DNA from: CAZTHM01 sp041946825
Lineage (GTDB): Bacteria; Acidobacteriota; Terriglobia; UBA7540
Assembly (NCBI GenBank): GCA_041946825.1
Contig: JBHGBD010000050.1
Span: 1-17,145 of the forward strand
DNA: 17,145 nucleotides
Reading direction: 5' to 3'
Part shown: piece after piece, positions 7,729 through 17,127 of the stretch
How the letters are laid out: every line of letters begins with the position of its first letter
Numbering within the stretch: position 1 is the stretch's first letter
Translations under genes and position numbers: made by a program
The notes under the pieces: generated by a model
The model's database searches: none
The model's input: the letters and a program-made list of their open reading frames with translations, nothing else
What the model was told of the DNA's origin: nothing

Positions 7729-10700
7729 CTAGTCCCCCAGCAAGTCGAGAAGGGGCTGAGCAGCAGTTCCAGAACCGCGCTTTCGCCCTACGCGCTTCGG
7801 CTTCGCGGGCGAAACCGCGGCAGCCTCCGCGGCGTGGCGTTGGTGATTGAGTTCGAGCAGCCGGTCGAGAACTTCGCGCCGGGCGGGTTCGGAGATCGTA
7901 TACCGTGTACCCTGCTTGGTCTCGTGGAAGCCGTGGCCGAGGTCGAGGTCGGTCCAGCCGTAGGCGGTGGCGACTGCGTAGTCCATCTCAACGTGCAGCC
8001 TGCGAAGGGTGGCGATGTCAGCCGAAACCTCGTGGAGCGAGTGGAAGCGGTTGTAGATCGCTGTGAGGCCTTCCTGGCGTGCGGCCATGACCTCTCGACG
8101 ATGGGTGTGGTAACGCTCGCCGACGGATTCGAGCGAGGTGAGGTCCGGCGGGAAAGGGAAGGTTTCGAAACAATCGGAAGGCGAGTAGCGAAGACGGGTC
8201 TCAAGCGAACCAGAGTACTCACGCGCCCAGCCGTCGTGAGCCGACCCCGCCAGTAAGGCGAAGATGCCGAAGGAACTTGTGGCGAACACGTTCGTAGCGT
8301 GGGAATACACGTAATTTGACGGCTCAAATGCGAGCGAGACGTATTTGGCTGTTTGACAGCCAACCAGCACCCGCTTGAGGCCTGCGATGGTCGCGTACAA
8401 CGCTGCAGCAGGTTCGGCGAACTGCCACCATCGTTCGCGTCTTACCTTCCGGTTGTTCTTCGCCCGTTCCGGCTTGACCAGCCGCTCCACGATCTCGAAG
8501 CAGTCCGAATACTCCATCGCCCTCTCGATCGGCCAGTCGTGGAAGTTGATCACCCAGCGGCTGGGCGACTGGTCCCATCGGCTGTTCAGGTCCTCGCCGT
8601 TCAGGTAGGGGAACAGCACATCCCGGTTGCGGGGATCCTTGTCCAGCAGCCGTTGCGCTTCCTCCGGCGTCAGCACAAAGCCCATCCCGAGTACAATCGA
8701 TCCCTGAAAGCTCTTGTCGGCGTTCTCGGCGAGGCGGTAAGGATTGCCGATCACCCTACCGGGCGGCTGCAACTGGCTGGTGATGCCTCGTACCGGCGAA
8801 TCATCGAGCCAGAACGGTCCATTCCACTCACCCTTGCGGAACCACACGTGAGCCACCTCTAGATTCGCCTCGCCGGGCCACTTGCGGCTGGGGATGGCGC
8901 GGAAGATCGTCACCCCGCGGGCGGTCATCTGATCCAGCCCCACCTCGCGGGTATCGCCTTGGGCGATGGTGTTCGTCGCCAGCAGTCCCGCAGTGCCCCC
9001 CGGCTTGAGCAGCGTTTCCGCACGGAGAAAGAAGTAGGCGACGTAATCGGCGCTGCCTCGCCGCCCCGAAGCGATATATTCCACCAGGTAGTCGCGGTAC
9101 GGCTTCCCCAGTGCCCCCGTGATCCGCTGGCCGCCGATAAACGGCGGATTGCCCACAATGGCGTCGAACCCGCCATGGTAAAGAAAAACTTCGGGGAACT
9201 CGACGGGCCAGTGGAACGGACGCCGCCCTTCGAGAATCCGCCGCGCCTCGGCCTCCTGCTCTTCGAGTCCCATGGCGACGGCAGCGGCAGCAGCATCGGA
9301 GTTCCCTTCAAACGCTGTGGCAATCAGCCGGTCAGCGGCGGCGCGCAGCCGGCGCGTCCGGGCGAGAGCCGCATCCAGCAACCGGCGCTGGTCGCCCGGG
9401 CGGTACTGCATCTTCATGAGACCTTCGCGCTTGTCTGCCGCGAAGCTGAGATCGTCCTGGAACAGCACCGTCTGCGCACCCGTGCCGGAAAGACTCCAGG
9501 TGGAGAGTTGCTTGAGGTCGACGCCGAGCAGCGAATCCCCGCAGCGGATGGCATGGTCGAGGAAGGTAAAGGGCTTTTGCCGCTGAAGCGTCAACAGCCA
9601 CAGCGACAGCTTGGCCATTTCGACGGCCAGCGGGTTCCGGTCCACTCCGTAGAGGCAGCGCTCCACCACGATGCGCAGTGCGTAGAGGCCGCGTTCGTCG
9701 GGATGAACGGGAATCAGCTCTTCGTCGAGCAAGCCACTTGAGGGATGACCATAAGGAGTAATCTGGACGCCGGCGCCGTGTTCGCTCTGGGCCGACTCCC
9801 AGGCCTCCACCAGGCGCGACGAGAGGTAGCGGGCGGCAGCCACCAGGAAGGCGGCGGAACCACAGGCGAGGTCGCAGATCTTCAAGTCGAGAATCTGGCC
9901 GGCGGGTTTCAATCGCCAGTTCTCCGGAGGCTCCCCTTCGGCGGGGCCTGAGTACACCAGCGGCGCTAAGGCGTGCTCGACCACGGATTCGGTGAGCGAG
10001 CGCGGCGTGTACTGCGTGCCCGTTTGGCGGCGCGCGACGCCGGCGGTGACGTACAGGCTGCCGGCGGGGATCACGACCGGGTCGCCGTTGTCGTCGCGGC
10101 GAACCAGTCCGGCATAGGGAGCGACTTGTTCCCATTCCGGCCAACGCAGCGGATCATCGACCGCGGCTTCCGCCAAGGCACGCTCAAGGGCCTTTACGCT
10201 GCGTCCGGTCTCCCCGGCCAGCCATTCAGCAAACCCTGGCTGCGCCCGGCGGCGGTTGAGTTCGGAAAGGGGGACTTCCGGCTCTTCCTTCCCTTCCAGC
10301 CCGAGGACGATCTCCGGCGCACGTCTGACGGTATGGTCCAACAATCCTTCGTAGACGTGCCCGATTTGTTCGATGTCCAGAGCCCGGAAGCTGAGGCGGC
10401 GTGTCTCCCGGCCGCCGCCCGGCACTTTCATTTCAAGGAATTGGAGCGCTTCCAGCAGGTGAAGTACCGTGCGGTTGTGAACGGGCAAGGATTGAGCAGG
10501 AGTTGTTCGCCACTCCGAATTCGCCGGCCGGCCCTCGAGGAAGGCAAAGCGGTCTGGATCGAAGAGATCGCCGCCGTAGGCCGGCATGGAGAGCAGGTCA
10601 TGCTGAACGCCGCCGTGAACGGCGCGAAAGGTTGCCAGCAGGCGCGGGAAAGCGTCGTAACGGCGCTCGAGCACTTCCTCGCCCAAGCGGTCGGCCGCTT

Positions 10701-11646
10701 CCCGGAGCTGCGCACGGAGGGTCGAAACGGCGTAGTTCTCGCTATAGACCGGATTGGTGATGGGCAGCAGGTCGCGCTCCTCGGCGAAGAAGAGGAACAC
10801 CAGCCGCATCATGAGCGAGAGCGCGGCCTCGTAGATGTGCTCTTCCGTGATCCCTTCGAACATGGTCCGCCCGCTTTCGCGGTCGGCCCGGTCGAGCGCG
10901 GCGACAAACATCTCGACGGCCCGGCGAACCTGGCGGCCGAGCGTCGTGGAGACTTCCTGCTGGTTTTCGAGGCTGCGGCGGTACAGCGCATCGAGTTTCT
11001 GTTCGGGCGGGCGGTTGAAAAGAGCATCCGCCGACAGGAAATCGCGGAAGGCCCGCAGCGTGAGCCGCTCGTCGAACCACAGCTCGGCGCGGAAGTCGGC
11101 GAACCCTGTGGGCTGGCCGGGCTCGGCGTAGACCAGCGTGAAGCGCTCGCCGTTGGTCACCAGGCCGAGAGGCACGCGCGTCGCGTGGAGGAGTTCCGCC
11201 ATACGCGCGGCACAAGTTGTGTTCCAGGTGGAGCCAGGAGGGCGGCGATCCGGCTGCTGGTTCGGCGGAAGAAGCGAAATCAGCAACCGCGGTGCGCTCG
11301 CGTCGAACAGCACCGCATCCGGCCGCAGCGTTTCGTGGTGCTGGGGCACGGTGTGGGCGAGGTTCTGGGGAATCGCGTTGTCCTCGGCAATCCACTCGGG
11401 TGGCCAGCCCAGCAGGGTGGTGAACACGGCGCGCAGCCAGTCCCGCTGCGCGGGAGTCACCAATGCGGGCGCAGTGACGCGGGCCGAGCGCCATTCCTCA
11501 TAGAACTCGCGAAGTTCTCGCGTAAGTTCGGGCGAGTCCTTTGCCAGCCCTTGCGGAAAGACCTCCTTGAAGACCGGCAGGCTGATGAATGGACCTGAGA
11601 CCTCAATGAGCTTCAGCAGCTCCGCATACTCGGATGCCGCGGACAT
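7729..11646 (-). CDS. drmMI: DrmMI, N6-adenine DNA methyltransferase of class 1 DISARM
   Basis: This 1305-residue protein is an N6-adenine DNA methyltransferase of the large type IIG/PglX-like kind and fits DrmMI. Seen: TGTQYTPRS at 542-550, SAM-binding motif I DLACGSAAF at 592-600, catalytic motif IV NPPF at 833-836, and a C-terminal part at about 980-1170 (YLNGEDLNSRW at 1014-1024, then CFETFPFP at 1159-1166) resembling the specificity domain of Eco57I/TaqI-like enzymes. Residues 85-190 look like a decayed PD-(D/E)XK or HsdR-N fold (RPDAVLF, later LVTNGERFTLVYA) without the acidic and lysine residues of an active nuclease. The tail at 1280-1292 is lysine/arginine-rich. The expected function is methylation of host DNA so that DISARM spares it. 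Its ATG overlaps the drmD stop as TAATG, with GGAGG (11657-11661) ten bases upstream. The target sequence cannot be read from the protein. Confidence 0.93.
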   Translation of the reverse strand: MSAASEYAELLKLIEVSGPFISLPVFKEVFPQGLAKDSPELTRELREFYEEWRSARVTAPALVTPAQRDWLRAVFTTLLGWPPEWIAEDNAIPQNLAHTVPQHHETLRPDAVLFDASAPRLLISLLPPNQQPDRRPPGSTWNTTCAARMAELLHATRVPLGLVTNGERFTLVYAEPGQPTGFADFRAELWFDERLTLRAFRDFLSADALFNRPPEQKLDALYRRSLENQQEVSTTLGRQVRRAVEMFVAALDRADRESGRTMFEGITEEHIYEAALSLMMRLVFLFFAEERDLLPITNPVYSENYAVSTLRAQLREAADRLGEEVLERRYDAFPRLLATFRAVHGGVQHDLLSMPAYGGDLFDPDRFAFLEGRPANSEWRTTPAQSLPVHNRTVLHLLEALQFLEMKVPGGGRETRRLSFRALDIEQIGHVYEGLLDHTVRRAPEIVLGLEGKEEPEVPLSELNRRRAQPGFAEWLAGETGRSVKALERALAEAAVDDPLRWPEWEQVAPYAGLVRRDDNGDPVVIPAGSLYVTAGVARRQTGTQYTPRSLTESVVEHALAPLVYSGPAEGEPPENWRLKPAGQILDLKICDLACGSAAFLVAAARYLSSRLVEAWESAQSEHGAGVQITPYGHPSSGLLDEELIPVHPDERGLYALRIVVERCLYGVDRNPLAVEMAKLSLWLLTLQRQKPFTFLDHAIRCGDSLLGVDLKQLSTWSLSGTGAQTVLFQDDLSFAADKREGLMKMQYRPGDQRRLLDAALARTRRLRAAADRLIATAFEGNSDAAAAAVAMGLEEQEAEARRILEGRRPFHWPVEFPEVFLYHGGFDAIVGNPPFIGGQRITGALGKPYRDYLVEYIASGRRGSADYVAYFFLRAETLLKPGGTAGLLATNTIAQGDTREVGLDQMTARGVTIFRAIPSRKWPGEANLEVAHVWFRKGEWNGPFWLDDSPVRGITSQLQPPGRVIGNPYRLAENADKSFQGSIVLGMGFVLTPEEAQRLLDKDPRNRDVLFPYLNGEDLNSRWDQSPSRWVINFHDWPIERAMEYSDCFEIVERLVKPERAKNNRKVRRERWWQFAEPAAALYATIAGLKRVLVGCQTAKYVSLAFEPSNYVYSHATNVFATSSFGIFALLAGSAHDGWAREYSGSLETRLRYSPSDCFETFPFPPDLTSLESVGERYHTHRREVMAARQEGLTAIYNRFHSLHEVSADIATLRRLHVEMDYAVATAYGWTDLDLGHGFHETKQGTRYTISEPARREVLDRLLELNHQRHAAEAAAVSPAKPKRVGRKRGSGTAAQPLLDLLGD

Positions 11647-14600
11647 TAAGAAAGGCCCTCCGGGACGAGAAATGTCACGGCGACAGGGAAGAGGCGCGGC
11701 TGCGGATCCGCGTAACGCCGGCGGATGGCCTCGGTCTCCCGGGCCAGTTCGGCGGGTAGCTCGGCCAGGCGGGAGGCGAGAAAGTCGCGATTGCGCTGTT
11801 CCTGCTCGCGTTCGGCGTCGGTGAAGAGGGAAAGCTGGGCTTCGGGTTCGCTGTCCAGTTCAGCGCGGATGGCCGCTTGAAGTTCCTGCACGATCGCGGT
11901 GATCTTGCGCGTTTCATCATCCGCCCGGTCGGCCAGTTGCTTGCGGATGGAGTCGGTCCGATCGCGCCCCCTGGCATCCAGGGCAGCCAACAGCGGCCGG
12001 GCGATCTGCGGCCAGAGCGCCGCGAGACGCTGCCGGACGGGGTCAGGAGGCTCCGTATTGGTGGCGGCGGTCAACACCTCGTTGACCTGCGTTACGTTCC
12101 ACCGTTCGAGGCGCCCTTCCTGAAGGATGCCGCCGGCGGCGATCACCTCTTCATGGAGTCGATGGCTATCGCTGGAAACCACGGTGAGACGCGCATGGGC
12201 CAGGACGGCGGGCGCGCGCAAGGCGGCGCGGGGGACCGTACGGGCGGTTACCCGGTAGATCTTTTGCCGGTCGGCGGGCGCCCAGACTTCGGCACGCAGC
12301 AAGCGGAGGCAGCGCTGCACCAAACGATGGTTTAGATGGGCCAGGACGATGTCATCGCGCCCGGCTGCGGCTACGGGATCAAAGGTGATCGGCCGCTGCT
12401 GCCTGGTATGGGGATGGATCAAGCCGGCCAGGCAGGGCTGCCACGACGGGTCAGAAAACCGCGGGACATGAAAAGCGCGCGGAATGCCATCAACCCCGGC
12501 GGGAATGAGGCGTGGCTGGCGGGCGAGGGCAAGCGCGATGTGCACTACGGATTCGATGTTCTCAGGACTGAGATGCAGGTCCCGGCGGGTTTCCTCAAGC
12601 TGTTCGGCGTGCCGCCGGGAAAGCTCACGGATGTTTTGTTCGAATCGAAGGAGGCGTTTGACGGGCTCATTCTCGCGTTCCGCCCTGGAGGTGTCGAGAC
12701 GGCGGCGCTTGCCTAGCATCGCTTCCTCCACCTGTTGGGCGATGACAGGACCAACTTTGCCCAAGTCTTCACGAATCTGCTGGACCTTCTTTGCAGCGCG
12801 GTAAAGAAACTCCAGGTCGGCAGCGAGAGAAGCGCCGGCACCTTCGGCTAATTCAGCCTCTTCACGGAATCCCGCAGCCACGAAGTGGTAGACGTTGACC
12901 TCGGGCGCGCGTTGCCCGTGCCGGTCGATGCGGCCGTTTCGCTGCTCGAGGCGGTTGGGGTTCCAGGGGATCTCGTAGTGAATGAGACGATGGCAGTGAC
13001 GCTGGAGGTCGATGCCTTCGCTGGCGGCGTCGGTGGCGAGCAGAATCCGAACAGGGGCATCCTTGGGATCGAATTGAAAGGCCGCCTTGACGCGCTCACG
13101 ATCTTCGGTATCCTGCGCGCCATAAAGGAGTTCGAGGCGACCTCCCTCCTTGAAGCCTCGCGCCGCCAAGTGGTCGTGTAGCCACTTCTGGGTGTCGCGG
13201 TATTCGGTGAAGATGATGACGCGCTCCTGAGTCCAGCAGCCGTTGGGACGGACCACGGATTCGAGCCACTGGACGAGGCGGGATGCCTTGCTGTCGAGTT
13301 GAGCGGACGCCCTCTCAGCCCAGCCGGCAAGTTCGTTCAGGATCTGAGTCTCGGCTGGGGAGGAAGGCCGAAAGGCCCGGGCAGCCGCTTCGAGAGCTTC
13401 AAGTTCGGCCTCTTGCTGCTCCGCTTCATCGGAGTAGTCCTCCTCGGCCTGTTCAAAGAGGCGGACGAGAGCGCCCGTATTTCGAGTGAGCGATTCGAAG
13501 CGCGCGGATCGACGGAGAGCGGCGCGGTGGCGGTCGAGCGTGGTGAGAAAGGCTTGGGGCGAAGAAAAGAGGCGCTTCTTGAGCAGTTTGAGCACAAACT
13601 CGGTGGCGAAGCGCTCTGAGTTATCGCGATAGCCATCGGCGCGCAGCCGGGCGTACTCGGCCAGGAGTCCGTGAATGCGCTGCTCTTCGGCAGCGTAATC
13701 GACGGGGATGTGTTCCAGTGTGCGGCGCGGGAACTTGTCAGAGCCATCCCAGTTCTTGATTTCACTTTTGAGGCGGCGCACCATCACGGCGCGAAGTTGC
13801 ACGGGGTCCGGAGAAACGCTGCGCGCGAACCGTTGATCGTCCAGGAGTTCCAGGAGGGCAGAGAAGCTTTCCTTGTAGCCGTTGTGTGGGGTGGCGGTGA
13901 GAAAGAGCTTGTGCTCAAAGTGGCGGCCGATTTCGCGGAGCGCTTGAGTGCGCTGGGAGTCGAGGGCAAAATTGCCCGCGCCGCTGGGCGCCACGTTGTG
14001 GGCCTCATCCACAATCAGGATGTCGAAGTCTCGCAACCCTGGGTGCGTCCCATCGCGAGCAACAGCCTCGCGAAACATGCGCAGAGGGTATTCGCGCTTG
14101 AGGTAATCCATGGACGTGATGAGGCGGGGAAAATGGGTCCACGGGTTCGCGTACAGGCCCCGCTCCCGGCGCAGGCGCTTGATGCGGGCGCTATCCACGA
14201 TCACAAACTCAAGACCGAACTTCTCCAGCATCTCATCGCGCCACTTGATTTGCAGGGAAGACGGGCAAACAACCAACACGCGGTTGGCGCGATGCCGGAG
14301 CATCAGCTCGGAGACGACCATGCCGGCCTCGATCGTCTTGCCAAGGCCCACATCGTCGGCAATGAGGAGATTCACCCGAGGCATCTGGATGGCTCGGACG
14401 ACTGGATCGAGTTGGTAGCTTTCGATCTCGATCCCGCTGCGGAAGGGCGATTGGAGTTGGCGGGTGTCGGCGATGGAAGCCGCGCCCCAGCGGACCGCGT
14501 CGAGAAAGGCCTCCAAATGAGCTGGGTGGTCAAACCCTTTTGGCTCGGGAAGCTCCATCTTCTCGAAAGCGCGGGCGCCGGGCTCGATTTCCCAGACGAC

Positions 14601-14780
14601 TTGAAGCTCTTCGCCGAGGGCATCGTCCTCGACTGAGGTCAAGGTGACAAGGTGGGCAGGCTGCCAGGCAGGCGCGGCCTGCGCCGGCAGCACGCTCCGC
14701 TGGACATCCGTCACAACATAGCGCCGCTGACGTACAAGCGCCAATTGTCCCTGCTCCGGGATTGAACACATCGCCTGCAT
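11646..14780 (-). CDS. drmD: DrmD, SNF2-family helicase of class 1 DISARM
   Basis: This 1044-residue SNF2/SWI2 ATPase is the marker gene of class 1 DISARM and the first gene of the operon. Seen, counting from the ATG at 14780: an N-terminal PEQGQLALVRQRRYVVTDVQ segment (8-27) that I recall as typical of DrmD, Walker A DVGLGKT at 143-149, DEAH at 258-261, TATPHNG at 295-301, VIIFTEY at 521-527, motif V TDAASEGIDLQ at 583-593, and motif VI QRNGRIDRHGQ at 613-623. The 350 residues after the helicase core are mostly charged and helical. The open frame continues upstream to 14927, but those 49 extra residues are arginine/serine-rich and would overlap the divergent gene, so I reject them. ATG at 14780 or at 14771 are both possible; neither has a strong Shine-Dalgarno. 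A TATACT box lies just before, so a leaderless or very short leader transcript is possible. Confidence 0.92.
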   Translation of the reverse strand: MQAMCSIPEQGQLALVRQRRYVVTDVQRSVLPAQAAPAWQPAHLVTLTSVEDDALGEELQVVWEIEPGARAFEKMELPEPKGFDHPAHLEAFLDAVRWGAASIADTRQLQSPFRSGIEIESYQLDPVVRAIQMPRVNLLIADDVGLGKTIEAGMVVSELMLRHRANRVLVVCPSSLQIKWRDEMLEKFGLEFVIVDSARIKRLRRERGLYANPWTHFPRLITSMDYLKREYPLRMFREAVARDGTHPGLRDFDILIVDEAHNVAPSGAGNFALDSQRTQALREIGRHFEHKLFLTATPHNGYKESFSALLELLDDQRFARSVSPDPVQLRAVMVRRLKSEIKNWDGSDKFPRRTLEHIPVDYAAEEQRIHGLLAEYARLRADGYRDNSERFATEFVLKLLKKRLFSSPQAFLTTLDRHRAALRRSARFESLTRNTGALVRLFEQAEEDYSDEAEQQEAELEALEAAARAFRPSSPAETQILNELAGWAERASAQLDSKASRLVQWLESVVRPNGCWTQERVIIFTEYRDTQKWLHDHLAARGFKEGGRLELLYGAQDTEDRERVKAAFQFDPKDAPVRILLATDAASEGIDLQRHCHRLIHYEIPWNPNRLEQRNGRIDRHGQRAPEVNVYHFVAAGFREEAELAEGAGASLAADLEFLYRAAKKVQQIREDLGKVGPVIAQQVEEAMLGKRRRLDTSRAERENEPVKRLLRFEQNIRELSRRHAEQLEETRRDLHLSPENIESVVHIALALARQPRLIPAGVDGIPRAFHVPRFSDPSWQPCLAGLIHPHTRQQRPITFDPVAAAGRDDIVLAHLNHRLVQRCLRLLRAEVWAPADRQKIYRVTARTVPRAALRAPAVLAHARLTVVSSDSHRLHEEVIAAGGILQEGRLERWNVTQVNEVLTAATNTEPPDPVRQRLAALWPQIARPLLAALDARGRDRTDSIRKQLADRADDETRKITAIVQELQAAIRAELDSEPEAQLSLFTDAEREQEQRNRDFLASRLAELPAELARETEAIRRRYADPQPRLFPVAVTFLVPEGLS

Positions 14781-14862
14781 TAGTATAGGTTTATCAATCT
14801 GAAGGGTATTCTGCGAGGCGATTCTCCGGCAGGATGGCCGGAACGCCCGGAGTCGAGCGATC
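14781..14862. promoter_or_regulatory. Divergent intergenic region with candidate promoters for drmD and the second SNF2 gene
   Basis: These 82 bases separate two genes that start in opposite directions and must include or adjoin both promoters. On the minus strand TATACT (14782-14787) is a good -10 box for drmD, but I see no matching -35. On the plus strand TTGAAC (14762-14767) and TATAGG (14784-14789), 16 bases apart, make a fair sigma-70-like pair for the SNF2 gene; its -35 would lie inside the drmD start region. The two -10 boxes overlap, so the promoters may exclude each other. GGAG (14849-14852) serves the plus-strand GTG start. All box assignments are by eye. Confidence 0.4.
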
Positions 14863-17127
14863 GTGGAGCCTCTTTTTCGACATGGCGACATTGTGGTCCG
14901 GAGGAACCGGCGCGACGAGCGCGGCACAATCTGCGGCTCGGCGCAGCGGCTTGCCGGCAGACACTTCTATCGAGTGCTCTTCCCAAGCAGCCCTTACCCC
15001 GTCCAGGTGCCAGAGGGCGACCTGGAAAAGGTTACCTTCGAAATGTCTATCGAGGAGCGGCTGCTGAATGGCGAATTTGGTGACCAAGGCACGTTTTCAC
15101 GACTGTTGACGTACGAGCGACTGCGTCATCCTCTGCAAGACACTCTCTACTCATTGCGGGCCAGCCGAACCGAGTTCCAGCCCTACCAATTCAAACCGCT
15201 CTTGAAGTTCCTTCGTTCTTCGAAGCAGCGGCTGCTTCTAGCCGACGAAGTAGGCCTTGGCAAGACGATTGAAGCGGGCTTCATTCTGTGTGAGATGCTG
15301 GCTAGGCATCCCCACACTTTTCGACGGGCCTTGGTTGTCTGCAAAGCTTCCCTCTGCGCCAAGTGGCAGATGGAGCTGCGGAAGCGGTTCGACCTCAGGT
15401 TTGAAATCTGGCGCGCCGACCAGCTTCGCGAATTCCTTCGCCGGTACCGCGAAGACGAGGACCTCGAGCTACGAGCCATTTGTAGCCTGGAGTCGTTTCG
15501 CAACTCAACACTGATGCAGGAATGGGAGGCCATGCCGCCCCCGCTAGACCTTCTAATCATCGATGAAGCGCACCACTTGAAGAATTCCGAAACCAAAGCT
15601 CACAAGGCCTGCCGGACGGCGGCGGAATCCGCGGACGCCGTTTTGGCGTTGACAGCAACCCCGATCCAGATTGGCTCCAGAGATCTCTTCAATCTTCTCT
15701 CGCTTTTGGACGAAGAGGAATTCGCCTCTTACCAGTACTTCGAGGCGTGTATGCTCTTCAACCGTCACATCGTCGCGGCCGAGCAGAAGATTACGCAAAC
15801 GGACCCCGATCGATTTCAGTTGGTGCACAAGATTTTGACGTCGCTTGGCGACTCCATTGGCCCCCTGCTGGGCGAAGCAATCGCAGAGGCTGGCTTCCGG
15901 TCGTCGCCGTTTGAGCTGGCACAGGGATGGCTGGCCGTTAGCCAGACCCTTCAGCGGCACCCTCTCTACTCGGAAACCCACCGGCTCCTGGCCGAAGCAG
16001 ATCCTGCCAGCCGTCGCGCCACAGTGGAAATCCAGCGAAACCTCGCCGAGTTGAATTTCCTCTCGAGAATCTTCAGCCGGACGCGCCGCCGGGATGTCCA
16101 CATAGGGACTGAGCGCGTCGCCGTCGTGAAGAAGGTGAACATGACCGACGCCGAGCGCGGCCTCTATAATGCGGTGCTCGAATTCGTCCGCGAGAGGTAT
16201 CTCCGCGAGGGCAAGGACGCGGCATTGCTCTTTGGGCTCATGATGCCCCAGCGGCAACTGGCAAGTTGCATCCCGGCCATGGTGGAGTACTACGAAGGCG
16301 AGGTCGGCCCCTCCCTCGGCGGACTTGACGCTGAAGAGTCTGATGCCGATCCGGAGGATTGGAATAATGGCGGCGCCGCCGACCAGGAGAGCCGGCGCCA
16401 ACATCTTCGCCAACTCATCCAGCGCTGGTATCAAATCGGCCAGCCGGACAGCAAGTTTTCGGTGCTGAAACAGTGCCTCGAGGAATTGCAGGAGACGCAG
16501 CCAGGCGAGCCGATCGTCATCTTCAGCTACTTCAAGAAAACGCTGGAGTACTTGGCTCGGAAACTGGGGGCGCTCGGTTACTCTAATACGGTGATCAGCG
16601 GATCATTTCCACCGACCGAGCGCGACAAGAGGATCGCGCAGTTCCGCGAGGGCAAGTACCAGATTCTACTTTCCACAGAGGTCGGCAGTGAAGGTCTGGA
16701 CTTTCAGTTCTGCCACATCCTCTTCAACTACGACTTGCCTTGGAACCCAATGGTAGTGGAACAGAGGATCGGGCGGTTGGACCGCTTTGGCCAGAAGGCG
16801 CCGAAGATCCTCATCTTTAACCTCTCGGCGCCAGGCACGATCGAAGATGAAATCCTGAACCGGCTGTATCGGCGCATCAATTTGTTTGAGTCGTACATCG
16901 GCGACCTGGAAGCCATTTTGGGCAATGAGATTGCTACCCTCACGAAGGATCTCTTCGATCCTGAGCTGTCAGAAGAGCAGCGAAAGGCGCGCATCGACCA
17001 GGCCGGTCTGCTGCTCGAAAAGCGAAAGATTCAGTTTGAGGAGTGGGAGCGATCGAGCCCACAGTTTATCGGACACGATGAGTACTACCTGAATTATGCA
17101 CGAACTGATGGTGCTTGGCGGGCGTGA
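14863..17127 (+). CDS. SNF2/RapA-like ATPase with N-terminal barrel-like domain, divergent from DISARM
   Basis: This complete 754-residue SNF2-family ATPase resembles bacterial RapA/HepA-type proteins (COG0553 style). Seen: Walker A DEVGLGKTIEAG at 128-139, LIIDEAHH at 231-238, LTATP at 263-267, motif V STEVGSEGLDFQ at 604-615, and motif VI EQRIGRLDRFGQ at 633-644. Residues 5-57 (HGDIVVRRN, RGTICG, RHFYRVLFP, PVQVPEGDLEKV) look like a small beta-barrel of the Tudor/KOW kind, comparable to the N-terminal barrels of RapA. The start is GTG at 14863, with GGAG ten bases upstream; the TGA stop is at 17125-17127. It differs clearly from DrmD in length, N terminus and motif wording, so it is not a recent duplicate. 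It translocates on DNA or remodels a nucleoprotein in all likelihood. Whether it serves DISARM, another defence system beyond the window, or general transcription is unknown. Confidence 0.85.
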   Translation: MEPLFRHGDIVVRRNRRDERGTICGSAQRLAGRHFYRVLFPSSPYPVQVPEGDLEKVTFEMSIEERLLNGEFGDQGTFSRLLTYERLRHPLQDTLYSLRASRTEFQPYQFKPLLKFLRSSKQRLLLADEVGLGKTIEAGFILCEMLARHPHTFRRALVVCKASLCAKWQMELRKRFDLRFEIWRADQLREFLRRYREDEDLELRAICSLESFRNSTLMQEWEAMPPPLDLLIIDEAHHLKNSETKAHKACRTAAESADAVLALTATPIQIGSRDLFNLLSLLDEEEFASYQYFEACMLFNRHIVAAEQKITQTDPDRFQLVHKILTSLGDSIGPLLGEAIAEAGFRSSPFELAQGWLAVSQTLQRHPLYSETHRLLAEADPASRRATVEIQRNLAELNFLSRIFSRTRRRDVHIGTERVAVVKKVNMTDAERGLYNAVLEFVRERYLREGKDAALLFGLMMPQRQLASCIPAMVEYYEGEVGPSLGGLDAEESDADPEDWNNGGAADQESRRQHLRQLIQRWYQIGQPDSKFSVLKQCLEELQETQPGEPIVIFSYFKKTLEYLARKLGALGYSNTVISGSFPPTERDKRIAQFREGKYQILLSTEVGSEGLDFQFCHILFNYDLPWNPMVVEQRIGRLDRFGQKAPKILIFNLSAPGTIEDEILNRLYRRINLFESYIGDLEAILGNEIATLTKDLFDPELSEEQRKARIDQAGLLLEKRKIQFEEWERSSPQFIGHDEYYLNYARTDGAWRA

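Noticed and set aside
9973..11598. 541-codon open frame on the plus strand
   Set aside because: It lies fully antisense to drmMI, whose frame has clear methyltransferase motifs. GC-rich DNA gives long antisense frames, and this translation has no family pattern.
13671..14636. 321-codon open frame on the plus strand
   Set aside because: It is antisense to the helicase core of drmD and shows no motif of its own.
14781..14927. Extension of drmD by 49 residues to an ATG at 14927
   Set aside because: The added residues are Arg/Ser-rich, do not look like the drmD family N terminus, and would overlap the start of the divergent gene.
15553..16434. 293-codon open frame on the minus strand
   Set aside because: It is antisense to the SNF2 gene, which has all helicase motifs in its own frame.
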